Assembly: GCA_029204225.1 (NCBI GenBank)
Contig: CM055095.1
Coordinates: 60,588,540 to 60,652,539, forward strand
Reading direction: 5' to 3'
DNA length: 64,000 nt
DNA from: Diphasiastrum complanatum
Lineage: Eukaryota > Streptophyta > Lycopodiopsida > Lycopodiales > Lycopodiaceae
Position numbers and translations under genes: made by a program. The notes under the pieces were generated by a model. The model saw only the letters and a list, made by a program, of their open reading frames with translations. It made no database searches and had not been told where the DNA came from. Below, one piece after another: positions 53,452 through 64,000 of this stretch (position 1 is the stretch's first letter; each line of letters begins with the position of its first letter).

Positions 53452-55930
53452 ATAGAAAAATCTTCAATTAAAAGTGCAACAACATTCTAGTACATACATA
53501 TGCTCTCCAAAACTTGTGGAGGAGGTCTTCTCTTATAATAGTGAGCTAGTTAACTCCATTCTATAGGACTTTGGGTTCCACCACTAGCTTTCTATTTACA
53601 AACAGACCTCTTTCTTGAAAATGCGTCTCAAGTTTGAGAGGGCCCAAATTACTAGCTCCCCCATGGTTTTCCATATTTTGGGAATTACCATGGGGCTCAC
53701 AATATATGCGCTTAGCCCAACACTAGTAATTCTCATGCTCTCAGGCTCGGATCTCAACATCATCTCCATTGGAAGCCCTTTTGAGTGATGAGGCACTGCA
53801 TCGACACCTCATCTTGAAAAGTCATTGATTAGTGTTTGCCTACGTAAAACCAAGAGCTTATTTGTAGCTATCATCATGCTTCTCGGCAACAACTTCAACA
53901 TCTGCAATGACTTGTTAAGATAGCCCTACGTAACTGAGTGTCTCTTGTTTGTCTTACTCGGCTTTCTTTCTTTCAAGAGACGTCTCGTAGCCTATCTTTC
54001 TTTCGATGGCTTCAAATGTGATGAATCTTGTTTTTATGCCCAACAGAATAGGTCCCAAACAAGGCTTAATCCTTGGTATACACTTGTTCGTATACCATTT
54101 GCACATATTGTCCTGAGGAGAATGCTGCTCGATAGAAAAGTAAGATATTTGTCATCGATTTGTAGCGGATGGTTGACATTTAGCCGTATAGGTGGCAACC
54201 CTTGTCCCAATAGCACGATGAGCTCCATTTTGAGTAGTGATAGTCGATGTGCCAAGCGACCTAGCTGCAAAATTTTTTCAACTAGGGTTGCGATCCTGGC
54301 TGCAAAAGAATTTGCGTATTGATAAAAATAGAAACACCTATGATTGTGGATTCATGGCAAAATTTACCCAAGAGAGTCGAGCAAGCACGGTTGACACCAA
54401 TTTATCTCTTCTCAACTTGATTATTATGGAAAAATCAATCTAATTCTTGAAGTTGGATTTAGGCAATTCAACTTTTTCATATTTGATGTCAAATGGTTCA
54501 AATTTATTTGCAATGGTCCCAATGCAACTGAGGAAAGATGAGAATGTTATTTTGCCATTGACTCCACCAAGCTTTGGACATATCAAAGTGATACAATTGT
54601 TTTTCCTCAACAATGTGAGCAGGAATGTATGTCTTCTAGTAGTCAAAACTCTTTTTATGTCAATCAATTGATTTTCAGTATACAAAAAAATGTATATTGT
54701 GTGTATACCCAAGTAATTATAGCATAGATACTAATTACAAGTTAATGTTTATGGAAACATCGATTAATTACGGGCGGACTTTCACCTCGACCGTTTAGAT
54801 GTCAGATGGTGGTACGTGATTCAAGTCGCTCCTCGAAGTAAATTTTTTTTTGAGGATAGAGTTGTCATGGAGGACATGCTGCTGGCAACTGATGCACCTG
54901 AACAGGATCGTGATGATGAATTCGATGACACATTTTTAGAGGATCATGTGCATGCTTCACAAGCAAATGATGATATTAAGGGTGATGCATTATCATCGAA
55001 TAGATCGATGTCGCACGACACAACTTCTCGATCTCCTCATTGTCACCATCGCCATCAGCTTGGGAAGATCAAGTTATTAATAACAAAGAAAAATGATATA
55101 TTTGGTTAGAATTAGAGATAGACTCATTTGGTTTGGCGGATTTGTCGCCATGATGTGGCAAATGACAACGAGAAATTAATAAATGAATAAGTGAGACAAT
55201 GTGATGTATTGCAACTTATTGTAATATTAATCACATTGCTCACAGATGCAATTATACTTTATTATTTGATCAGTCGACATCAAACAAAAAGTCGACAACA
55301 CAGATTCCTAATAAGGTCAATGAATCAAAGTTGAGCCTAATAGCTTATAAAATATTGGCTTTGATGAAGAAATCAATTTCTTCAAAGGATTGGGAGGATG
55401 ATGTAAGGCTGATTTGAAGTCTCAAAATGCTCTCAACTAGTATTTGTTGGTCGACATGTTGGCTTGGTTGGTTATGCAAAAGACTCTTCAAGTGTTGGTT
55501 GTGTTGAATAACTTGCTTGGATGGTTTGGATGTGGCTTTGCAAGCTCATCCTAACATGATATCAAGATAAATCTTTGTCTTGAGGTGGAAGTTGGTTTAG
55601 TCTTTTGGGAATGGATATCTCATAGAGGTGATGCTTGTTGACATGTTGGCTACAATGAATAATTATTTGGTTGGTTAGACAAATTGTTAAAGGCATAAAC
55701 TAAGTTGGATATCCCAAATGCCCTTTTGAGGTTTGGGCATGCAAGCTCAAGAACATGTGAAGCAATCGTGTAAGTTTAAGGGGCTTTTTTGTTTGTCTTA
55801 CAATATTCATGAGTAAAGGCATTTGGAGAGGCTATGCACTTCTAGATTTAGTAATAAACCACACCAATTTGTGAGTAAATTCATTGTTAAGCAAGTGTCA
55901 TATATGGGTTGGGTCAAGCTTGTTAAGAGT
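53452..55930. other. no gene recognised
   Basis: Two coding-like stretches without a named domain: about 53945-54322 (both strands open; minus has QGLPPIRLNVNHPLQIDDKY) and 54816-55109 plus (acidic, AEP-EQDRDDEFDDTFLED-like). Neither has supporting context. A TTGGTTGGTTAGAC/TTGGCTTGG-rich section follows at 55440-55700. Confidence 0.35.
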
Positions 55931-55934
55931 CCAT

Positions 55935-56750
55935 TAAGAATGCATGGGCTTCATGATATGCTATATAAAGCATGTGTGTATTAAAAAAACATATAAAACA
56001 CGTGTGTTAAGAATAAGAAGTCAATAAAAAGAGGAAGCCAAAGAAGAAGAGTAAGAATGCATGGGTTTCATGATATGCTATATAAAGCATGTGTGTATTA
56101 AAAAAACATATAAAACACGAGTGTTAAGAAGTCAATAAAAAGAGGAAGCCAAAGAAGAAGGGCTCCTCTTATTTTTAGCACCCTGACGGATGCTGGCACG
56201 TGTCAGGGTGGGCCAGGCAGGGAGTTTTTTTTTTTTTTGAACTGGTTGCCCTGGTGCCACGTGTTGGGCGCCAAGGTTTATCCCATAAGCAAATCTCTGA
56301 GATAAACCAGTACTTATATATAATTGAACCCACCTACTTATTCACATGTGTGCAGGTGGGTGTGAAGCTGCCCAGTGCCACCTGCACGGTTCCCGGCGCC
56401 ACCTGGGCGCTGCCTGCCCGACGCCACCCACCTGGCGCTGGTGCCCCTGCCCGACACCACCTGGGCGCTGCCTGCCCGGTGCCACCCACCTGGGCGTTGC
56501 CGGGCGCCCCCTGGGCCTGCCCGGCACCACCCGGGCGTTGCCTGCGCCACGGCGCCCGCTTGCGCCTTTTTGGCCAGCCCCTGGCTGGCGCACCCGCGCG
56601 TCAGGGTGCTAAAATTATGTGGAACCAAAGAAGAAGAGTAAGAATGCATGGGTTTCATGATATGCTATATAAAGCATGTGTATTAAAAAAACTTATAAAA
56701 CAGGTGTGTTAAGAATAAGAAGTCAATAAAAAGAGGAAGCCAAAGAAGAA
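55935..56750. repeat. tandem repeat of 111-117 bp, three copies, one split by an insertion
   Basis: Copies start TAAGAATGCATGGGYTTC at 55935, 56052 and 56639. Each runs through ATATGCTATATAAAGCATGTG, a CATATAAAACAC segment, GTCAATAAAAAGAGGAAGCC and AAAGAAGAAG. Copy 2 is interrupted at 56160 by the MULE-like element. Confidence 0.9.
56161..56626. mobile_element. non-autonomous MULE-like element, GC-rich interior
   Basis: A 466-bp insert into the tandem repeat, flanked by the exact 10-bp duplication AAAGAAGAAG (56151-56160, 56627-56636). Because the target is purine-repetitive, the true length could be 9. The ends are 28-bp inverted repeats sharing TTTTAGCACCCTGACG plus an outer GGNTCC. The interior 56380-56590 is strongly GC-rich with a GCCACCTGGGCGCTGCCTGC-type minisatellite, unlike the AT-rich surroundings. 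A 9-10-bp duplication fits Mutator-like elements. No transposase; the GC-rich interior resembles captured DNA in Pack-MULEs. Confidence 0.75.
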
Positions 56751-56959
56751 GAGGAAGAAGAAGAAGTAAAAAAAAAGAAAAGGAGGGGAGACAATTATGC
56801 CATATGATGCCCTAAAAAATGAGCTAAAAGCTTTGAAGGAGGGTTTTAAGAACAGAAGATGATGGGTTTTGTATTTCAAGGGTTGAAGAGAATGAGTGCA
56901 TTTGCTATAATTTATAGTTGAGTTGGGTTGGGATAGAATTCACATATGGGCTTGGCTTG

Positions 56960-58951
56960 ATGAGAAATCTTTGGTCAATTTTTGCTCAGAGCTCTGGAAG
57001 AATTAGCATCTCTGAGCTATGGTTTTCAAAAGCAGGTGGATTTCTGAGATCATTGCCTGAGGGTAGAGGTCTTTGTCGGTGCTGTGTGAAGCCTCAAAAC
57101 CAAAGCTTTGCAATAGAAGGTTTGATCATGGAGCATAATCTCAACTAAAAGCAGAGATTTTTCCTAACATATTTTGTGTACTCAGTAGTTGTAGTAGCTG
57201 TAGCTTTGAGGACTGAATTGCTTTCGATTTGTGCAGATAGAGCTTCCAGCAATTTGATACACAATGTAGCAAGCAATGGAGGGATAAGATCAGGAAAGCA
57301 CGAGCGGCTGAGGGAAGCTATCAATTCGCTGGATGGAGCGAGCGATGAAGTAGATTTGCAGACCTTTGCCTGTCTTGCCAAGGAGTGCACTAACCTCAAG
57401 GCTTTATCAGAAGGTAAACGGCTTCATGCCTATCTCCAAAAGGTTGGACTAGATAAAGAAAGATTTTTGGCAGTTCTCCTCCTTGTTATGTATGGCAAGT
57501 GTGGCGATGTCGGATCGGCACTGTCAGTTTTTGACAAGATCCCCAAAAAAAACGTAATTCTGTGGACTGCTTTGATAGGAGCATATGCTGGAAATGGCTT
57601 GGGCCAGGTAGCCCTTAAAATTTTCTATCAAATGCAGCAAGATCTTGTGAAGCCAAACAAGATAACTTTTATTACCGTCCTTAATGCGTGCTGCAGCCCT
57701 GCAGACCTGTCAGAAGGTCAGAAAATCCATGCTCAGATTGTCCGAGCTGGGTTACAGGCCGATATGGCTGTGAAAAATGCTCTCGTAACCATGTATGGCA
57801 AGTGTGGGAGCTTGGATACTGCATTGAAGATATTCGAAGAACGATCTGAACGGGATGTTATTTCCTGGACTGCCATGATTGCAGCATATGCACAAAACAA
57901 GCATGCCAAAAAAGCTATAAAACTTTTCCACTGCATGGTGCAGGAGGGTATCAGACCAAATAAAATAACCCTGATCTGCATTGCTAACGCTTGTGCAGCT
58001 GAGGCATCTGTTGAAACTGGGAAAGTGCTTCATTCCTTTATTGATGGCTCTGGATTTGCGACTGATCTAAATGTGGGCAATGCCCTCATTCATATGTATG
58101 GAAAATTTGAGGAAGTAGAAAGTTGTCGGAGAATTTTTGACAGAATGCCCCAGCGAGATGTGATCTCTTGGACTGCCATGATTTCGGCACTTGCAGTAAA
58201 TGAATGTGGCAATGAGGCCATTGAGTATTTTCATTCAATGAAGCAGGAAGGCTTGAAACCAAACAAGATCACTTTCATGAGTGTTCTTGACGTGTGTGGT
58301 AGAAGGGCAGCACTACAAGAAGGCAAGCTGATTCATGCTCAGATTGTGAAGAGTAGGTTAATAGTTGATGTTGCATTGGCAACAACGATCATCAATATGT
58401 ATAATAAGTGTGGGGCCTTGAAGCATGCGCGAAGAGTGTTTGACAAGACGCCCGCCAAAGATCTGGTTTTATGGAATACAATGCTTTCAGCTTATTCACA
58501 TCATGGCCTTGTAGATGATATTCTTTTGCTTTTTAGACAAATGCAACAAGAAAATGTTAAACCTGATGGAGCCACCTACATCAGTGTTCTTACTGCTTGT
58601 AGCCATGCTGGACTGGTGGGTGATGGCATATATCACTTCCGCTCAATGAAGATAGATCATAGTCTCGAACCTTTGGCCGAACATTATGGTTGCCTGATCG
58701 ATCTTCTTGGTCGTGCAGGTCGCCTGGATGATGCAGAGGAAATTATCATAACTATGCCATTTCAGCCTAGCCCTGTCATATGGATGACACTGCTTGGTGC
58801 CTGCAGTTTGCATGGAGACTTAGAGAGGGCAAAACGTGCTGCTAGTATGGTTATCAAGTTGGATCCTCAAAATTCTGGACCATATGTGATTCTTACCAAC
58901 ATGCTAGCAGCAGAAACCGCTAACAATTTAGCATCCCCAGTCAGAACTTAG
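56960..58951 (+). pseudogene. PPR protein (PLS class), in-frame stop and truncated C-terminus
   Basis: The longest open part (57149-58951, no ATG) has about 13 PPR motifs: LLVMYGKCGDVGSALSVFDK, VILWTALIGAYAGNGLGQVA, VKPNKITFITVLNACC and so on, last LIDLLGRAGRLDDAEEI and WMTLLGACSLHGDLERAK. The same frame extends upstream to an ATG at 56960 with a transit-peptide-like start (MRNLWSIFAQSSGRISISEL, LRSLPEGRGLCRCC), broken only by TAA at 57146-57148, possibly from CAA. PLS-class PPRs usually act in organelle RNA editing or processing. The protein stops inside the E region (DPQNSGPYVILTNML) and has no E+ or DYW domain; its last residues, ASPVRT, come from a downstream tandem repeat. It might work if translation starts elsewhere, but two defects favour a pseudogene. 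Confidence 0.75.
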
Positions 58952-59436
58952 ATTGCAGAGAAGTATTTCAGGAATCAGAAAGCAACCAGGGTGCAGTTTT
59001 GTTTAGGCAGGTATAGCCCATTGCAGCTGAATTTCCCTTCGGAAAATTGGCCAGACTTCTCTAAAGCTGAAGCTGTGAGCTTTGTGATTGAACAAAAGGA
59101 TAAGGACTTTGCATTCCCAGTCAGAAGTTAGATTGCAGAGTGGTATTTCAGAAAGCAACCAAGGTACAGTTTTGATAATGGCAGGTGTAGCCTATTGCTT
59201 TAAGTTTGCCTCCACAAAATAGGCCTGACTTCTCTAAATTTTAACCTGAGTTTTGTGATTGAACAAAAGGATAAGGACTTTACATCCCCAGTCAGAACTT
59301 AGATTGCAATGAGAAAGAAACTGAGGTGCAGTTTTGTTTAGATAATGGCAGGCATAGCCAATTGCAGTCAAGTTTGCCTCCACAAAATAGGCCAGACTTC
59401 TTTAAGGTTGAAGCTGTGACCTTTGTGATTGAAAAC
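58931..59436. repeat. 171-180-bp tandem repeat after the PPR frame
   Basis: CATYCCCAGTCAGAASTTAG begins at about 58931, 59111 and 59282. Each copy continues with ATTGCA, GGYACAGTTTTG-like, GCCTCCACAAAATAGGCC and GTGATTGAA. The first copy supplies the PPR stop codon (TTAG). Confidence 0.85.
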
Positions 59437-59635
59437 TATATTTGTCTTACAGGGAGGTGAGCATATGCAAAAAGATTATATCTACAGTGAGTGCTAGGAC
59501 AATCTTCGATTGGTTCAGTGGCACAGACCCTGGAATTTGGATTCACTTGTGAAGGATGCTGAGGTGAGGTGGTAGGAGATTTTACCCCGATTTGCTTCGC
59601 CAATCGATCCTATCCTATTATTATTACATTTTATC

Positions 59636-60540
59636 TTGGGGCTTCCGAAAGAATTTCAGCTAGAAGTGCGGCGTAACCGGCCGCAGATTATTGAGGATGC
59701 AATTCGCTTTGCAAAAATATTCGATGACGCCCATTTTGCCTCCCGCAAGGAGCAAAGTTTGCCCAAGACTGAACAAAAAGAAAAAAGTTTTTTCAAAAAG
59801 CAGGGCAAAGACAAGACGGACATCGGTTCCTAGGGCGGGAAAAATGCGTCAAGTTGGATTGCGCAGATTATGACAAGGTGAGAACCGGTGGCTTGTGCTT
59901 TTCCTGCATGGAGAAAGGACATCTTTCAAAAGATTGCCCGAAGAAAAAGCAAAAGTAATCTGGCGGGCAACCTAAATTCTTTAAAGCGCCAGATAATTCT
60001 AATATATCTTTTGTTGACTTATTCTTTAAGGATGACACTAATTATGAGAATTGTTGCTTTAATACAACTGTTTTTGGCCCTCACTATCTCATTCGTATGA
60101 ATGGAATCGTAAGACGCCAAGCTGTGACTGTTCTTTTTTATGATTGTTTCACACATAACTTTATAAATGCTAAACTAGTGCAGAAGCTAAAGGCGACTAC
60201 TGCGCCAAGTAATCACTTGTATGTGGTGAAAATGGCGTCGGGGGAAGACTAACAAGCTTGGGACCAGCTTGTTCCTCAGTTGCCGCTTAAGATCAAGATT
60301 ATGTTGAACTACTGGATTTTCATATAATGAATTTGGATAGCGTAGACATAATCTTAAGAAAAGAGTGGTTTTACTCTAAAAATGAGTCTTTAAGAAAGGA
60401 TTATGTTACACAGTGTGTTTTTTTTTTACATAAGGGCTCAATGTTTGAGCTAAAAAGCGATGTAAATAGGCCTTTTGATCCTATGGTTTTTGCTTTAGAA
60501 GTTGTTGATTCTGGTAATAAAGTTCATCTTTGTTTTTTTT
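59636..60540 (+). pseudogene. gypsy Gag C-terminus, knuckle and protease region
   Basis: Plus: GLPKEFQLEVRRNRPQIIED, FAKIFDDAHFAS (end of the capsid domain), then in another frame CFSCMEKGHLSKDC (CX2CX4HX4C, about 59893-59934). The protease region has LFYDCFTHNFINAKLV at about 60130, where the catalytic D-S/T-G is replaced by D-C-F, so it is dead. SVDIILRKEWFYSKNESLRK follows. The element is truncated at the left near 59630; no LTR or primer site. Confidence 0.8.
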
Positions 60541-60639
60541 AAAATGAAGTCTATGTGGATGACCATGCAGTCTAGAGTCTAAATATTGATTTGTCGCATT
60601 TGTCTTTGAATGTGTCTTTAAATAATCCCTTAAGTGTTA

Positions 60640-61546
60640 ATTCAACTAAAAGAACAATATTTAACAAACTTAGGCAAGAGTATAGCGATGTTTTTCCTGA
60701 TAAACTTCCTGATGGCCTACCTCCCCAAGGAGTGTTGACCATCAGATAGAGTTGCTTCCTGGAAGCCAACTTGTATTTCTTTTTCCATACAGGGTTAGCA
60801 TCAAGGAAGAGGATAAAATTTTTAGCCAATCACAAGAACTTCTTAGGATGGGCCATATTCAGCCTAGTAAGTCCCCTTGGGGGGCACCAATCCTTTTAGT
60901 TAATAAAAATGATGGCGGCACACGTTTGCGTGGCGACTTTAAAAAGTTAAATGACTTAACCATCAAGAACAAATATCCCTTACCTAGGATGGATGATCTT
61001 ATGGATCGTTTGAATGGAGCTAAGTATTTCTCCAAGATTGATCTTAGATCAGGATACCATCAGATAAGGATTAGGAACGAAGATGTTCCTAAGACTGGAT
61101 TTTGATCCAGGTATGGCCATTATGAGTTTTTAGTGTTACCTTTTAGACTCACGAATGCGCCTGTCACTTTTTAGCAGATGATGAACGATATTCTTCGTCC
61201 ATATTTGGAAAAGTTTGTGGGGGTGTATTTGGACGACATATTAATTTATAAGACCCTTGAGGAGCATGAAAAACATCTTCGTATTGTCTTGGATCTTCTA
61301 AGACAAGAAAAGCTCTATGCCAATGAGTCGAAATGTGAGTTCTTTCAAACTAAACTCAAATACTTGGGCCATGTCATATCTGACAAAGGTCTTGAAATTG
61401 ATTATGACAAATTTTGTAAGATACGTGAATGGCCGAGACCTCAGGCAATTCGTGATGTGAAATCTTTTTTGGGCTTCATAGTATTTTTTTCACAGGTTCA
61501 TTTTGGACTATGCCTTAACAACATTGCCCTTAATGAACGTTCTTAA
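60640..61546 (+). pseudogene. gypsy reverse transcriptase
   Basis: [20 protein letters not shown], then in other frames [72 protein letters not shown] and FVGVYLDDILIYKTLEEHE (YLDD catalytic motif near 61220). Then LKYLGHVISDKGLEIDYDK and REWPRPQAIRDVKSFLGF. In-frame stops F*SRYGHYEF (TGA, where CGA is expected) and TF*QMM (TAG, where CAG is expected). Inactive through stops and shifts. Confidence 0.9.
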
Positions 61547-62066
61547 GAGGGCGAAGAAAAAATGTAGCCACAGAAAAAGTCCATTAATAACATGGACTGA
61601 TGAAATGAATGAGAGTTTTGAAACTCTCAAGCATTGTGTTTCTACGGCTCCAATTTTACACATTGTCGATCCTAACCGACCCTTTGTGATTGACATGGAT
61701 GCTAGCGACTTTGCTGTAGGAGTGGTCCTCTATCAAGATGGTAGACCAATTTCTTTTGAAAGCAAGAAGCTGGATCTTGCTCAAACGTGATATTCTACCT
61801 ATGAGAAGGAGCTTTCTGTAGTCATTCACGCGTTACAATTCTGGAGGCATTATCTTTATGGTGTCAGATTTATGTTGATGACTGATCACCAATCCCTTAA
61901 ATATATTTGTGATGCCAAGGACCTTCGTGGCCGTAAGGCTAGATGGTTAGAACTCATTCAAGAGTTTGTGTTCGACATTAAGTATCGTAAATGTACGTCG
62001 AATTGCGTTGCCGATGCCTTGAGTCGGATTGGAGAGATTAATCAATTATGCTTTGTTGAGATCTGA
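61503..62066 (+). pseudogene. gypsy RNase H
   Basis: ITWTDEMNESFETLKHCVST, RPFVIDMDASDFAVGVVLYQ, then AQT*YSTYEKELSVVIHAL (TGA for expected CGA), LMTDHQSLKYICDAKDLRGR and VADALSRIGEINQL. The catalytic D-E-D motif positions (DMDAS, YEKEL, TDH) are present. Directly follows the RT in a new frame. Confidence 0.88.
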
Positions 62067-62249
62067 TTTGTATCTTTCACTTTGGGATCTTTGTCGAACC
62101 GATGGATTTTTCAGTCGCATCTGGCTAGATGTCCTGACAGAAAATTCTAGATCTAGTGATGACTTTTGGGATGCAGGATCCCAAGCAATCTTGAATTGAC
62201 AAGATACTTGCAAACTATTCCATAAGGAATGGCTGCTTTTTTGAAAGAG

Positions 62250-62600
62250 AAAGGTTTTCGTGCCGGATAGAGAGGACTTGTGGGCCCAAATCCTGCTGCA
62301 ATGTCATAACAACCCTTGTGCTGGTCACCCAGGCATACAGAGGACACTTGACCTTGTCAAGAAGAATTCCTTTAGGCCAAAGGTGATAGGTCATGCTGCA
62401 GTGTCATAACAATCCTTGTGCTGTCACCCAGGCATACAGAGGACACTTGACATTGTCAGACAAAATTTCTTCAGGCCAAAGATGATAGGTCATGTCGAGG
62501 CATACATTCAAAGTTGTGAACAATGCCAACAAAATAAAGTAGAAAGACTCAAAGTTGCGGGTCTTCTACATCCCTTGGAAATTCTCAACAAGAAATGAGA
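62250..62600 (+). pseudogene. gypsy integrase zinc-binding domain, duplicated then cut off
   Basis: HNNPCAGHPGIQRTLDLVKK appears once, then again as CHPGIQRTLDIVRQNFFRPK followed by YIQSCEQCQQNK (H2C2 finger). A 100-bp block, 62296-62395, is tandemly repeated at 62396-62494 with one base missing (GCTGTCACCC for GCTGGTCACCC). The sequence ends LLHPLEILNKK at 62598, before the integrase core, where the minus-strand element begins. Confidence 0.85.
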
Positions 62601-62604
62601 TGTT

Positions 62605-63296
62605 CTCCAATTTTATCTTTGATGCAAATTAAATCATTAGGTCCATAAAACATTGAACTAAGAAAACGAATATTCATCTCATTACTGTGAGCTTTGATAC
62701 TTGAGGTTGAGGCTTTGTTTTTGGTGTTTGGGTTTCTTAGAATTAGGATTTGAAGATGCCTCATTGGTAACTTCCTTATCCTTCCTTTTAAATTGAAAAC
62801 CCTTCTTTTGCTCATTAGGGTGATGACTCTTATGTGGCTTAGGAGTATCATAAAAAAAATTTGTAGCCCTAATAGCATCTTCTAGGGTGTTAGGATTGTT
62901 CCTTCTAACATCTACTTGATAGTCCTTAGGTAAACCATCAATAAACATGAGCATCTGTATCTTTGGAGATATTTCACTATAAAGAGGATTAAGATACTCA
63001 TGAAAATCTTGAATGAATTGATCAAGGCCTTTAGTCATGGTCAATCCCGAAAGCTTTTGAAAATGTTCATAATCATCTAACAAGGGAAGAAAGTATTCCT
63101 TGAATACTAGGCAAAATGGTTGTTTTTCTTTGGCTACTAAGTCCTCACACCAAACTAAGGCTTTTCCATCCAAAAACATATTGGTGGAGAGTTTTTCACT
63201 TTCAAAAAATATATTCATGACAAAATATTTATTCCAAACATTAAGCCATGAATTTACTACTTGTAGATTCCTCTCTTTCTTTTCCCCTCTATACAA
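62605..63296 (-). CDS. gypsy Gag of a second element, opposite strand
   Basis: Minus: a 204-codon frame from an ATG at 63296, SWLNVWNKYFVMNIFFESEK, LSTNMFLDGKALVWCEDLVA, FKEYFLPLLDDYEHFQKLSG, FIQDFHEYLNPLYSEISPKI, then MFIDGLPKDYQVDVRRNNPN, TLEDAIRATNFFYD and a basic tail. The start may lie further upstream. Clear Retrotrans_gag capsid, related to the plus-strand Gag at 59.6 kb (GLPKEFQLEVRRNRP versus GLPKDYQVDVRRNNP). No knuckle or pol follows, because the other gypsy element's integrase abuts it. Confidence 0.8.
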
Positions 63297-63299
63297 TTA

Positions 63300-63836
63300 T
63301 TACTAAATTTTATGGCAAATTTCCATTTACAATTATCAAATTTTCAAAATGGTTTCATCTATGTTTGTAACAATGTGAAATGGAGAACTATCCTTTGTTT
63401 TGGTAGGAGTATCATTCCATTGGATTCTATGCGAAGAGTAGATCATTTTTGTTTTTTATCTCATCTTCATCCGAGTTCAAATAAGAAACCATGACGCGCC
63501 AGTAGACAACTTCTCGTTACCAAAATGTAGATCGACGTGTGGTGGAGATATGCCATGTCATCAAATGCCACATCATCAAATGTATGGTAATAATCTTTGA
63601 TCTGTCATAACTTTCTTATCAAAACTTTGATGGAGATGAGGTAAGAAACAAAATTGATCTACTCTTTGCATATAATATGATGAAATATTTAGATCTTGCA
63701 TATGATTCCATAAAAGTATAGAGGTTTTATTTTTATTTCATAATTGCGTTATTTTTTAATTTACATTTTCGGATTTGAGAAAAGTATATAGTAAGATTCA
63801 AATCTAGCTTGAAGTATTTTTTATTTTAATAGTTTG
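63300..63836. other. no gene recognised
   Basis: AT-rich; nothing supported. Confidence 0.4.
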
Positions 63837-63837
63837 A

Positions 63838-63900
63838 GGGAAGAGGATTTGAACCTCTACAAGGTTTAGCCTTGTCTTCCAAACCCTTAATCCTACACAA
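63838..63900 (-). mobile_element. possible tRNA-derived SINE head (minus)
   Basis: On minus there is a T-arm-like hairpin AGAGGTTCAAATCCTCT with a perfect box B GGTTCAAATCC (plus 63845-63855). An ACAAGG...CCTTGT stem precedes it, and a poor box A TAGGATTAAGGG (plus 63884-63895) lies about 40 bp away. No 5' acceptor strand pairs properly, so it is not an intact tRNA. Confidence 0.35.
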
Positions 63901-64000
63901 AGAGGTGCTTAATCTAATATATACATTTGCAGCAAAGTCAAATAGAAGTTATGCCACATCATCAAATATCCATACATATCAGAATCACGGGAGAATAGAT

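Noticed and set aside
53945-54322. 125-codon ORF and its antisense partner
   Set aside because: Both strands are open over the same region and neither gives a recognised family; kept only as a note in the gap entry.
56338-56658. ORFs on both strands in the GC-rich insert
   Set aside because: GC-rich minisatellite inside a MULE-like element gives open frames on all strands by composition.
63838-63900. Intact tRNA-Ser or tRNA-Leu gene
   Set aside because: T-arm and a variable-arm-like stem are present but anticodon and acceptor stems do not form.

Overview
This is plant nuclear DNA: AT-rich, with long GA/TC, TA and AC microsatellites, many Ty1/copia and Ty3/gypsy LTR retrotransposon pieces (copia primer-binding sites of the initiator-Met tRNA type), and few genes. 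A vapyrin homologue (MSP domain plus ankyrin repeats, a land-plant symbiosis protein) and an intronless PPR gene with VKPNKITF-type repeats suggest a seed-free vascular plant, probably a fern. That placement is inference from gene style, not proof.

Layout. 0-6.5 kb: two minus-strand copia relics, a 92-bp higher-order minisatellite, (GA)n tracts and degenerate TCGAAAA-type arrays. 7-8 kb: a tandem SINE dimer beside a decayed BTB/POZ gene. 9.6-10 kb: a foldback MITE-like palindrome. 12.7-13.9 kb: copia and other fragments. 16.1-17.6 kb: intact vapyrin-like gene on minus. 18.8-26.6 kb: a copia nest containing a nested LTR element with a degenerate 5-bp target duplication, and two deletion derivatives. 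30-33.6 kb: a gene joining a histone H3 fold to a Ulp1-like (C48) cysteine protease, preceded by repeated TATCGG...GCGC inverted motifs. 34-38 kb: gypsy gag and a copia relic. 39.6-41 kb: an unrecognised spliced gene or pseudogene. 41.2-43.3 kb: a second, decayed H3-Ulp1 copy on minus with the same intron positions. 46-49.97 kb: gypsy gag, a TTTAGGG-rich low-complexity tract and gypsy RT. 50-53.5 kb: a non-autonomous copia element carrying an extra ORF. 55.9-59.4 kb: a tandem repeat split by a MULE-like element with a 10-bp target duplication, then the PPR gene with an in-frame stop and a truncated C-terminus. 59.6-63.3 kb: two related gypsy elements facing each other.

Most interesting is the duplicated H3-fold/Ulp1 gene. 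Its histone domain aligns to canonical H3 without gaps and keeps R2, K4 and R8 of the tail. Its second half has the His and Gln...Cys motifs of SUMO proteases. Both copies share three introns at matching places and GCGC/TATCGG inverted motifs around the start. Nothing here shows that it is expressed; copy 2 is a pseudogene and copy 1 has at least one frame problem.

Most retroelements are broken. Many of their in-frame stops look like C-to-T changes (CGA to TGA, CAG to TAG), as expected for methylated, silenced DNA.
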